The notes under the pieces were generated by a model. That model was given only the letters and a program-made list of their open reading frames with translations. It searched no databases and was not told the DNA's origin. Below are positions 54,263 through 64,000 of a stretch of 64,000 nt of DNA, in pieces. Every line of letters begins with the position of its first letter. The stretch's first letter is position 1. This DNA is from Microcella alkaliphila (lineage in GTDB: Bacteria; Actinomycetota; Actinomycetes; Actinomycetales; Microbacteriaceae). The stretch covers positions 186,001 through 250,000 of the forward strand of contig NZ_SGXT01000011.1 in assembly GCF_004216855.1 (NCBI RefSeq), given 5' to 3'. The position numbers were made by a program, and so were the translations under genes.

Positions 54263-54511
54263 TTACAGTCCGGTGAACCGGGTGATGAGCCCGAGGATCA
54301 CGATCGTCGACACCCAGACCAGCGCGAGCAGGATCGTGATGCGGTTCAAGTTGCGTTCGGCCACACCCGACGCCCCGAGGTTCGAGGTCACGCCGCCGCC
54401 AAACATGTCAGACAGCCCGCCGCCGCGACCGCGGTGCAGCAGGATCATGAGGGTGAGCAGCAGGCTGGTGATGCCCAGGAGGACCTGGAGCACGACCTGA
54501 AGGATTTGCAC
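54263..54511 (-). CDS. secG: Preprotein translocase subunit SecG
   Basis: This 82-residue membrane protein has two hydrophobic helices (VLLGITSLLLTLMILLH and ITILLALVWVSTIVILGLI) separated by the SecG loop RGRGGGLSDMFGGG. It belongs to the SecYEG channel. The start is GTG 54511; a longer open frame upstream has no SecG character. It lies 92 bp after tpiA, in the order normal for actinobacteria. Confidence 0.93.
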   Translation of the reverse strand: MQILQVVLQVLLGITSLLLTLMILLHRGRGGGLSDMFGGGVTSNLGASGVAERNLNRITILLALVWVSTIVILGLITRFTGL

Positions 54512-54603
54512 GGATGACGCCTTCCGGGGGTGGGGAACGAAGAACAACTCTAGCGCAGGCGCAAGCGGCCCATCGGAACGGGCTACCCGCGCGGAGGTCA
54601 GGC

Positions 54604-55388
54604 TTAGGCGGTGCCGACGTGGTTGCGGAAGCGCGCGATCGCCGCAAACTCGTCCACATCGAGGCTTGCCCCGCCCACCAGCGCGCCGTCGACATCCTTC
54701 TGTGCCATGAAGCCGGCAATGTTGCCCGACTTCACGCTGCCGCCATACAGGATGCGCGTGGCCGCGGCCGCGTCCTCGCCCCACTTCTCGGCGATGGTCG
54801 CCCGCAGCGCTGCGCAGACCTGCTGAGCCTGCTCGGGGGTGGCGGCCTGACCGCTGCCGATCGCCCAGACGGGCTCGTAGGCCACGACGATGTCGGAACC
54901 GGCGTCCACGGAGTCGAGCACCGCGGCCAGCTGCGACACCGGGACGGCCGACGCTCCGTGCGTCTCCAGGTCGTCCGCCGTTTCGCCGACGCACACCACC
55001 GGAACCACGCCGTGCTTGACGGCCGCGGCAGTCTTGCGCGCCACGACCTGGTCGTCTTCAGAGTGATACTGGCGACGCTCGGAGTGGCCGACGATCACGT
55101 AGTGGCAGCCGAGCTTCGCCAGGAACTGACCCGAGACCTCGCCCGTGTAGGCACCCGAGTCATGCTCCGAGAGGTCTTGCGCGCCGTAGCGAACATCAAG
55201 CGAGTCCGCCCCGACGAGCGTCTGCACGCTACGCAGATCGGTGAAGGGCGGGAACACCGCGACCTCGACCTCGCTGAACGGGTGACCCTTGTCGCGAAGC
55301 GTCCACGCAAGCTTCTGCACGGTCGCGATCGCCTGCAGGTGGTCGAGGTTCATCTTCCAGTTGCCCGCAATCAGCGGGATACGCGTGT

Positions 55389-55395
<7 letters not shown>
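54604..55395 (-). CDS. tpiA: Triosephosphate isomerase
   Basis: This 263-residue TIM barrel has GNWKMN near residue 11 (catalytic Lys), the catalytic His in IVGHSERR and Glu in YEPVWAIG, and the phosphate loop ILYGGSVKSGN. It interconverts dihydroxyacetone phosphate and glyceraldehyde 3-phosphate. Its start overlaps the end of pgk by 7 bp, indicating coupled translation. Confidence 0.97.
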
Positions 55396-56600
<1,205 letters not shown>

Positions 56601-56623
56601 GACGGCTGCCCTCAGGCCCGGCG

Positions 56624-58361
<1,738 letters not shown>

Positions 58362-58419
58362 CGACGTGTCATCTCCTCCGTGACGGATGCCGGGGCGCCC
58401 GGTCGGCGACCCCGCTGAC

Positions 58420-58443
58420 TGGTCGTCAGTCTAGTGACGACAA
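58420..58443 (-). promoter_or_regulatory. sodA promoter with a dyad centred on the -10
   Basis: On the minus strand TAGACT (58433-58428) is a good -10. It lies in the centre of an inverted repeat, TTGTCGTCA and TGACGACCA on that strand (58443-58435 and 58428-58420), with one mismatch in nine pairs. The dyad would place a repressor directly over the sodA promoter. Confidence 0.5.
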
Positions 58444-58529
58444 CTCGCCGAACCCCGGCCCTGTTCCCGATACTGCGGTGATGCCCAGGGTGCTTCATGT
58501 GCGCGACCCCGACTCATGACCACGGCCGC

Positions 58530-59510
58530 TCAGTCGGCGTCGAGGCCCTCGGGCAGGTTCGCCTCGGTGCCCGGCACGCCGAGCTGTTCGGCACGCTTGT
58601 CGGCCATGGCCAGGAGGCGGCGGATGCGCCCGGCGACAGCGTCCTTGGTCATGGGCGGGTCGGCGTGATGACCCAGTTCATCGAGGCTCGCGTCGCGATG
58701 GGCGAGCCGCAGCTCGCCGGCGTAGCGCAGGTGCTCGGGGACGTCGTCGGCGAGGATCTCCAGTGCGCGCTCGACGCGCGAGCACGCTGCGACCGCAGCC
58801 TGCGCCGAGCGGCGAAGGTTCGCGTCGTCGAAGTTGACCAGTCGATTCGCCGTGGCGCGCACCTCGCGGCGTTGACGCATCTCTTCCCACGCCCCGACGG
58901 TTTCGTCCGCACCCATCAAGCGCAGCATGTCGCTGATCTTCTCGCCGTCGCGAATCACCACGCGGTGGACGCCGCGCACCTCGCGCGCCTTCGCGGGGAT
59001 ACCGAGCCGACCCGCGGCACCGACCAGAGCCATCGCTGACTCGTTGCCCGGGCAGCTGACTTCGAGGGCCGCTGAGCGACCGGGATCGGTGAGCTGGCCG
59101 TGCGCCAGGAACGCGCCGCGCCAGATGGCGGCCAACTGCTCGGGGCCGCCGGTCGTGAGCTTGTTCGGCAGGCCGCGGACCGGACGCCGGCGTGCATCCA
59201 GAAGACCGGTCTGCCGGGCGAGCGTCTCGCCGCCGTCGACGACGCGAACCACATATGCGGGGTTCTTGCGCGCGCCCCCGGGAGACAGGATGGCACCGTC
59301 GCTGCGCATGCCGTACAACTCGGCGATGTCGCGGCGAACACGGCGGGCCACGTTCGGCGAGTCGAGCTCGACCTCGACCGCGATGCGGCCCGAGATCATG
59401 TGCAGGCCGCCGGCGAAGCGGAGGATCGTGGCGAGTTCTGCCGCCCGCACCGTCGTCTTCGTCGCTGCCAGTCGAGCCAGCTCCTCTTTGACGTCGGCGG
59501 TCAGTGCCAC
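58530..59510 (-). CDS. whiA: WhiA developmental/cell-division regulator
   Basis: This 326-residue protein starts [36 protein letters not shown]. It has the LAGLIDADG-like domain with [17 protein letters not shown] and the C-terminal helix-turn-helix [31 protein letters not shown]. WhiA is a DNA-binding regulator; in actinobacteria it controls sporulation or division genes. GTG 59510 is used over the upstream ATG. It follows rapZ by 55 bp with no yvcK gene between them. Confidence 0.95.
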   Translation of the reverse strand: MALTADVKEELARLAATKTTVRAAELATILRFAGGLHMISGRIAVEVELDSPNVARRVRRDIAELYGMRSDGAILSPGGARKNPAYVVRVVDGGETLARQTGLLDARRRPVRGLPNKLTTGGPEQLAAIWRGAFLAHGQLTDPGRSAALEVSCPGNESAMALVGAAGRLGIPAKAREVRGVHRVVIRDGEKISDMLRLMGADETVGAWEEMRQRREVRATANRLVNFDDANLRRSAQAAVAACSRVERALEILADDVPEHLRYAGELRLAHRDASLDELGHHADPPMTKDAVAGRIRRLLAMADKRAEQLGVPGTEANLPEGLDAD

Positions 59511-59565
59511 AGGCGAACCTCTCTCTCGCGAATTCATGTCAGAGCCCTCGGGGTGACAGTCGAGC

Positions 59566-60438
59566 CTACTCGCGTCCGAGGTCGCGATGTTTCACCGTGA
59601 CCGCGATCGACGGGATGGCGCGCAGACGAGCGGCTAACTGCTCCACCATCGCGACCGAGCGATGCTTGCCGCCCGTGCAGCCGATCGCGAACGTCGCATG
59701 GCGCTTGTTCTCGCGTGCGTAGCCGGCGAGGACCGGCTTCAGCATCGCGACGAGACCCTCAAGGAAGTCGTCGGCGCCTTCTTGCGCGAGAACGTAGTCG
59801 CGGACGGGCTCGTCAAGTCCCGTCGAGCCGCGCAATTCGGGTTGCCAGAACGGGTTCGGAAGGAACCGGGCGTCAGCGATCACGTCGGCGTCCGTCGGGG
59901 TGCCGTATTTGAAGCCGAAGCTCTCGATCGTGACCTTGACGTCGGCGGTGCCCTGCGGCGCGAAGATGTCGGACACGGTCGTCGCGAGCTGGTGAATGTT
60001 GAAGCTGGTGGTGTCGATAACGATGTCGCTGAGCTCGCGCACCTCGAGCATCCTGGTTCGTTCGCGCGCGATTCCGTCGAGGAGCGTGCCATTCTCTTGA
60101 AGCGGGTGAGGGCGGCGGACCTGCTCGAAACGGCGCACGAGGGCGTCATCGGTCGCCTCGAGGAACACGACGCGCAGGTTCGTGCGCGCGCGCAACTCGT
60201 GAACGATGTAGACGAGGTCGGCGAACAGCTTGCCACCGCGCACGTCGACCACGGCCGCGAGCGACGGCAGCTGACTGCCGGGGTGCACGGCCAGGTCGAC
60301 GAGGGGGCGCAGCATCTGCGGGGGCAGGTTGTCGACGACGTACCAGCCCAGGTCTTCGAGGGCGTTCGCGACCGTTGAGCGGCCCGCCCCCGACATGCCG
60401 GTGACGATCAGAACGTCGTGCGCGGGAGTATCGGTCAT
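59566..60438 (-). CDS. rapZ: RNase adapter protein RapZ (P-loop, UPF0042)
   Basis: This 290-residue protein has Walker A GMSGAGRS at 14-21, [15 protein letters not shown] and VVDVRGG, and the RapZ C-terminal block [21 protein letters not shown]. In enterobacteria RapZ binds small RNAs controlling glucosamine-6-phosphate synthesis; the role in actinobacteria is less clear. ATG 60438 is used. It lies 49 bp after uvrC on the minus strand. Confidence 0.95.
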   Translation of the reverse strand: MTDTPAHDVLIVTGMSGAGRSTVANALEDLGWYVVDNLPPQMLRPLVDLAVHPGSQLPSLAAVVDVRGGKLFADLVYIVHELRARTNLRVVFLEATDDALVRRFEQVRRPHPLQENGTLLDGIARERTRMLEVRELSDIVIDTTSFNIHQLATTVSDIFAPQGTADVKVTIESFGFKYGTPTDADVIADARFLPNPFWQPELRGSTGLDEPVRDYVLAQEGADDFLEGLVAMLKPVLAGYARENKRHATFAIGCTGGKHRSVAMVEQLAARLRAIPSIAVTVKHRDLGRE

Positions 60439-60487
60439 CGCCTCAGCCTGCGATCGGGTCGTGGACACTGCCAGCCTACCCGCCACC

Positions 60488-62362
60488 TCACGCGCCGAGC
60501 GCCCGGCGAATCTCGCTCGCCAGCGCCGGCCCAATGCCGTCGACCGCGGTCAACTCGGCCTCGTCGGCCGCGCGCAACCGGGCGACCGAGCCGAAGTGAG
60601 TCAGCAACTTCTGAATGCGGGCGGGCCCAAGCCCCGGCACGTCGGCCAGCTGGGTGCGAATATCGCGCTTGCGCGTCGTGCGCTGGTACCGCAGGGCGAA
60701 CCGGTGCGCCTCGTCACGCAGGCGCTGCAGCAGGAACAGCGCGTCGGATGCACGGGGCAAGATGACGGGGAACCCCTCCCCCGGTAGCCACACCTCTTCC
60801 AGCCGCTTCGCGATGCCGCAGACCGCGATGTCGGTGACTCCGGCATCGGCCAACGCCCGCGCCGCGGCGTTCACCTGCGGCTCGCCGCCGTCGATCACGA
60901 GCAGGCCCGGCCGGTAGTGGAAGGCCGCCCGTGTGCCGGTGGGCGGCGGAGCATCGGGATCCTCGGCCTCGTCGGTCAGGTAGGCGAGCCGGCGACGCAG
61001 CACCTGGTAGATCGCGTCGGTGTCGTCGCGCGCATCCTCGATGGCGAAGCGCCGGTACTGGTCTTTCTTCGGCAGGCCGTCTTCGAAGACGACCATCGAC
61101 GCGACCTGGCCTTTCCCGCCAAAGTGTGACACGTCGAAGCACTCGAGCCGGAGGGGGGCCTCGGCGAGACCGAGCGCCTCCTGAATGTCGGCGAGTGCTT
61201 GCGACCGGGCAGTGAAGTCGCCAGCGCGCCGCGTCGTGTACTGCACGAGCGCCCCATGGGCGTTCTGGCGGACGGTCTCCGCGAGAGCGGCCTTGTCGCC
61301 GCGCACGGCAGTACGCACCTGCACGCCCCCGCGCTCGCCCGCCGCACGTCGACGGTCGCCGAGCACCTGCTGCAATGCCGCCGCGTCGTCGGGCAGGGCG
61401 GGCACGATAATCTCGCGGGCCGGTACGAGCTCGTCGTAGGCGTTCTGCAGGGCCGTGTCGACAAGGTCGCCGAGAGACACATCCAGTTCGGTGTCGACCA
61501 CCCACCCGCGCACGCCGCGAATGCGGCCCCCGCGCACGGTGAACAGTTGCACAGCGGCCGACAGTTGGTCGTGGGCGATGCCGAACACATCGGCGTCGAC
61601 ATCCTCCGCGAGAACGACGGTGCTCTTCTCCAACGCCGTCTCGAGCGCCCCGATCTGGTCGCGGATGCGCGCGGCCGTCTCATAGTCGAACTCGGCGGCC
61701 GCCTCGCTCATCTTCTTCTTGAGACCGCGCACGTAGGAGACGTCGTTACCGGCCATGAAGCTCGCGAAGTCGAGCGCTATGGACTTGTGCTCCGACTTCG
61801 ACACCCGCCCGACACAGGGCGCCGCGCACTTGCCGATGTCGCCCAGCAGGCAGGGACGGTTGGTGCCCTCCGCCCGTTTGTAGACGGACTCGGAGCAGGA
61901 CCGCATGGGAAACGCCTTGAGCATCGTGTCGACCGTCTCGCGGACCGCCCAGACCTTCGTGTACGGGCCGAAGTAGCGGGCGCCGCGGATGCCGCGCGTA
62001 CGGGTGACCATGACGCGCGGCACCGCATCCCCCAGGGTGATGGCGAGGTAGGGGTACGTCTTGTCGTCGCGGAATTTGATGTTGAACGGGGGCGCGAACT
62101 CTTTGATCCACGTGTATTCGAGCTGCAGTGCCTCGAGTTCGGTTCCGACGATCGTCCATTCGACTCCGCGGGCGGTCGTGACCATGCGACGCGTGCGCTC
62201 GTGCAGGGAGTGCAGGGGCTGGAAGTAGTTCGTCAGCCGGGCGCGAAGGTTCTTGGCCTTGCCGACGTAGAGTACGCGCCCCGCCTCGTCACGGAAGCGG
62301 TAGACGCCGGGCGCGGTCGGAATCTCTCCTCGCCGCGGGCGCCAGTCGTCGCGCGAGACCAC
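60488..62362 (-). CDS. uvrC: Excinuclease ABC subunit C
   Basis: This 624-residue protein has the N-terminal GIY-YIG nuclease ([29 protein letters not shown]), the Cys cluster [13 protein letters not shown] and the UvrB-binding segment [13 protein letters not shown]. The RNase H-like endonuclease region has [10 protein letters not shown], and a C-terminal helix-hairpin-helix pair ([27 protein letters not shown]) follows. It makes both incisions in nucleotide excision repair. GTG 62362 is 2 bp after the uvrA stop. Confidence 0.97.
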   Translation of the reverse strand: MVSRDDWRPRRGEIPTAPGVYRFRDEAGRVLYVGKAKNLRARLTNYFQPLHSLHERTRRMVTTARGVEWTIVGTELEALQLEYTWIKEFAPPFNIKFRDDKTYPYLAITLGDAVPRVMVTRTRGIRGARYFGPYTKVWAVRETVDTMLKAFPMRSCSESVYKRAEGTNRPCLLGDIGKCAAPCVGRVSKSEHKSIALDFASFMAGNDVSYVRGLKKKMSEAAAEFDYETAARIRDQIGALETALEKSTVVLAEDVDADVFGIAHDQLSAAVQLFTVRGGRIRGVRGWVVDTELDVSLGDLVDTALQNAYDELVPAREIIVPALPDDAAALQQVLGDRRRAAGERGGVQVRTAVRGDKAALAETVRQNAHGALVQYTTRRAGDFTARSQALADIQEALGLAEAPLRLECFDVSHFGGKGQVASMVVFEDGLPKKDQYRRFAIEDARDDTDAIYQVLRRRLAYLTDEAEDPDAPPPTGTRAAFHYRPGLLVIDGGEPQVNAAARALADAGVTDIAVCGIAKRLEEVWLPGEGFPVILPRASDALFLLQRLRDEAHRFALRYQRTTRKRDIRTQLADVPGLGPARIQKLLTHFGSVARLRAADEAELTAVDGIGPALASEIRRALGA

Positions 62363-62364
62363 GC

Positions 62365-64000
62365 TTAGGCTCCGACGACCTCGAGCGCGGGCAAAAGTTC
62401 GCGCAGGAAGGCGCCGGTGTGGCTCGCATCGACCCGGGCGACCTCCTCGGGCGTGCCGGTCGCGACGATCGTGCCGCCGCCCGCACCGCCCTCGGGCCCG
62501 AGGTCGATCAGCCAGTCGGCTGCGCGGATCACATCGAGGTTGTGTTCGATCACGATGACCGAGTTTCCCTTGTCGACCAGGCCGTTCAACACGACCAGAA
62601 GCTTGCGGACGTCCTCGAAGTGCAGGCCGGTCGTGGGCTCGTCGAGCACGTAGATGCTGCGGCCGTTCGAGCGCTTCTGCAGCTCAGTGGCGAGCTTGAC
62701 GCGCTGCGCCTCACCGCCGGAGAGCGTCGTGGCGCTTTGACCGAGCCGGACGTAGCCGAGGCCGACGTCGACGAGGGTCTTCAGATACCGGTGAATGGCG
62801 CTGATCGGCTCGAAGAACTCGGCGGCCTCCTCGATCGGCATGTCGAGCACTTCGGCGATGTTCTTGCCCTTGTAGTGCACCTGCAGGGTGTCGCGGTTGT
62901 AGCGGGCCCCCCCACACACCTCGCACGCCACGTAGACGTCGGGCAGGAAGTTCATCTCGATCTTGATCGTGCCGTCACCCGCACAGTTCTCGCACCGGCC
63001 GCCTTTGACGTTGAAGCTGAAACGCCCCGGCTGGTAGCCGCGCGCCTTCGCCTCTAGTGTCTCGGCGAACAGCTGGCGAATGCGGTCGAAGACACCGGTG
63101 TAGGTGGCCGGGTTTGATCGCGGGGTGCGCCCGATCGGCGCTTGGTCGACGTGCACCACCTTGTCGAGGTGTTCGAGCCCGGTCACGCGCACGTGCTTGC
63201 CTGGCACCTGACGCGCGCCGTTGAGCTTGTTGGCGAGCACCTTGTACAGGATGTCGTTCACGAGCGTCGACTTGCCCGAGCCGCTGACGCCCGTGACGGC
63301 GACGAATGCCCCGAGCGGAATGTCGACGGTGACGTCTTTCAGGTTGTTGGCCTTCGCACCGACGACCGTGAGCATCCGGTTCTCGTCGATCGGACGGCGT
63401 TCGACGCGTTCGATCACGTGTCGGCGGCCCGCGAGGTAGTCGCCCGTGATCGACTTCGGATTCTCGATCAGTTGCGCGTAGGAGCCCGAGTGCACGACGC
63501 GGCCGCCGTGCTCGCCCGCACCCGGCCCGATGTCGACAACCCAGTCGGCGGTGCGAATGGTGTCTTCGTCGTGCTCGACGACGATGAGCGTGTTGCCGAG
63601 GTTCTTCAACTTCACGAGGGTGTCGATGAGGCGGCGGTTGTCGCGCTGGTGGAGCCCGATGGATGGCTCGTCGAGCACGTAGAGCACCCCGGTCAGCCCC
63701 GACCCGATCTGGGTTGCCAGGCGAATGCGCTGCGCCTCGCCGCCCGAGAGGGAGCCCGCGGCCCGCGCCATAGTCAGATAACCAAGACCGACTTCGAGCA
63801 GGAACTCGAGTCGCGCGCGGATTTCGCGCAGCACGGCAGCGGCGATCGCCGCTTCGCGCTCGGTGAGCGTCAGGGACTCCATGAACGCGTACGCGTCCTG
63901 GATGCTCAACTCGGCGATCTCAGAAATTGAGCGCCCCGAGACCTGCACCGCCAACACCTCGGGCTTCAGCCGCGCGCCGTCGCACTCGGAGCAGGGCACC
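62365..64000 (-). CDS. uvrA: Excinuclease ABC subunit A, C-terminal part
   Basis: The frame is open through the right edge of the window, so the N-terminal part is missing; about 545 residues are visible. They include [19 protein letters not shown] and [13 protein letters not shown] of the first ATPase, the second Walker [11 protein letters not shown], the zinc finger CENCAGDG...CEVCGGARY and [15 protein letters not shown] with [18 protein letters not shown]. UvrA is the damage-sensing ATPase of excision repair. Any LexA site would lie beyond the window. Confidence 0.97.
   Translation of the reverse strand, partial: VPCSECDGARLKPEVLAVQVSGRSISEIAELSIQDAYAFMESLTLTEREAAIAAAVLREIRARLEFLLEVGLGYLTMARAAGSLSGGEAQRIRLATQIGSGLTGVLYVLDEPSIGLHQRDNRRLIDTLVKLKNLGNTLIVVEHDEDTIRTADWVVDIGPGAGEHGGRVVHSGSYAQLIENPKSITGDYLAGRRHVIERVERRPIDENRMLTVVGAKANNLKDVTVDIPLGAFVAVTGVSGSGKSTLVNDILYKVLANKLNGARQVPGKHVRVTGLEHLDKVVHVDQAPIGRTPRSNPATYTGVFDRIRQLFAETLEAKARGYQPGRFSFNVKGGRCENCAGDGTIKIEMNFLPDVYVACEVCGGARYNRDTLQVHYKGKNIAEVLDMPIEEAAEFFEPISAIHRYLKTLVDVGLGYVRLGQSATTLSGGEAQRVKLATELQKRSNGRSIYVLDEPTTGLHFEDVRKLLVVLNGLVDKGNSVIVIEHNLDVIRAADWLIDLGPEGGAGGGTIVATGTPEEVARVDASHTGAFLRELLPALEVVGA

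Overview
The window is GC-rich, densely packed DNA from an actinobacterium, most likely a member of the Microbacteriaceae. The evidence is RbpA, WhiA, OpcA, the ImuA/ImuB/DnaE2 mutasome cassette, a Corynebacterium-type GlgA with GlgC, ABC importer genes without their own ATPase, many GTG starts and several genes that look leaderless. Every gene is ordinary chromosomal housekeeping or metabolism. I see no transposase, integrase, phage gene, CRISPR array, rRNA or tRNA.

Layout. 1-1.1 kb: the 3' end of a HAD-like hydrolase, a possibly internally shortened nucleotidyltransferase-like gene and a small unknown protein. 1.2-7.1 kb: an SOS box followed by imuA-imuB-dnaE2, with a ladder of 17-bp repeats joining imuB to dnaE2. 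7.2-10.2 kb: a DUF1206 membrane protein, a class I glutamine amidotransferase, a PLP-dependent D-threonine-aldolase-like enzyme and a repeat-bearing spacer. 10.2-14.2 kb: dinB with an SF2 helicase, then an SGNH hydrolase. 14.2-22.8 kb: a galactoside locus made of a divergent LacI regulator, a GH42 beta-galactosidase, two permeases, a binding lipoprotein and a GH36 alpha-galactosidase. 22.8-27.6 kb: TrmH methyltransferase, Sir2 deacylase, histidine phosphatase, YbaK, GT4 glycosyltransferase and an alpha/beta hydrolase. 27.7-33.9 kb: trehalose/glycogen genes (treS, glgA, glgC) with an exonuclease, L31 and an ABC ATPase. 33.9-39.1 kb: serB, fabG, a DUF3099/small Cys protein/SURF1 operon, an ABC-F protein and bioY. 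39.1-45.3 kb: the SUF iron-sulfur operon, then convergent heme A and heme O synthases. 45.6-53.8 kb: the pentose-phosphate operon tkt-tal-pgi-zwf-opcA-pgl. 53.9-64 kb: a minus-strand run of uvrA-uvrC-rapZ-whiA, sodA, gap-pgk-tpiA-secG-rbpA.

How the genes connect. Inducible mutagenesis (imuA-imuB-dnaE2) and dinB lie within 6 kb of each other, and uvrA/uvrC lie at the far end. Galactosides would be imported, split inside the cell and controlled through two operator-like palindromes in a tandem promoter. GlgC feeds ADP-glucose to GlgA, and TreS links maltose and trehalose. SURF1, CtaA and CtaB all serve cytochrome oxidase. The oxidative pentose-phosphate genes and lower glycolysis sit in two operons separated only by a terminator.

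The most unusual features are: a chain of three five-codon mini-ORFs with overlapping stop/start codons between imuB and dnaE2; an apparent ATC start codon behind a good ribosome binding site for the alpha-galactosidase; an RbpA in which all four expected zinc ligands are replaced; and four convergent gene pairs that overlap by exactly the 4-bp stop palindrome.
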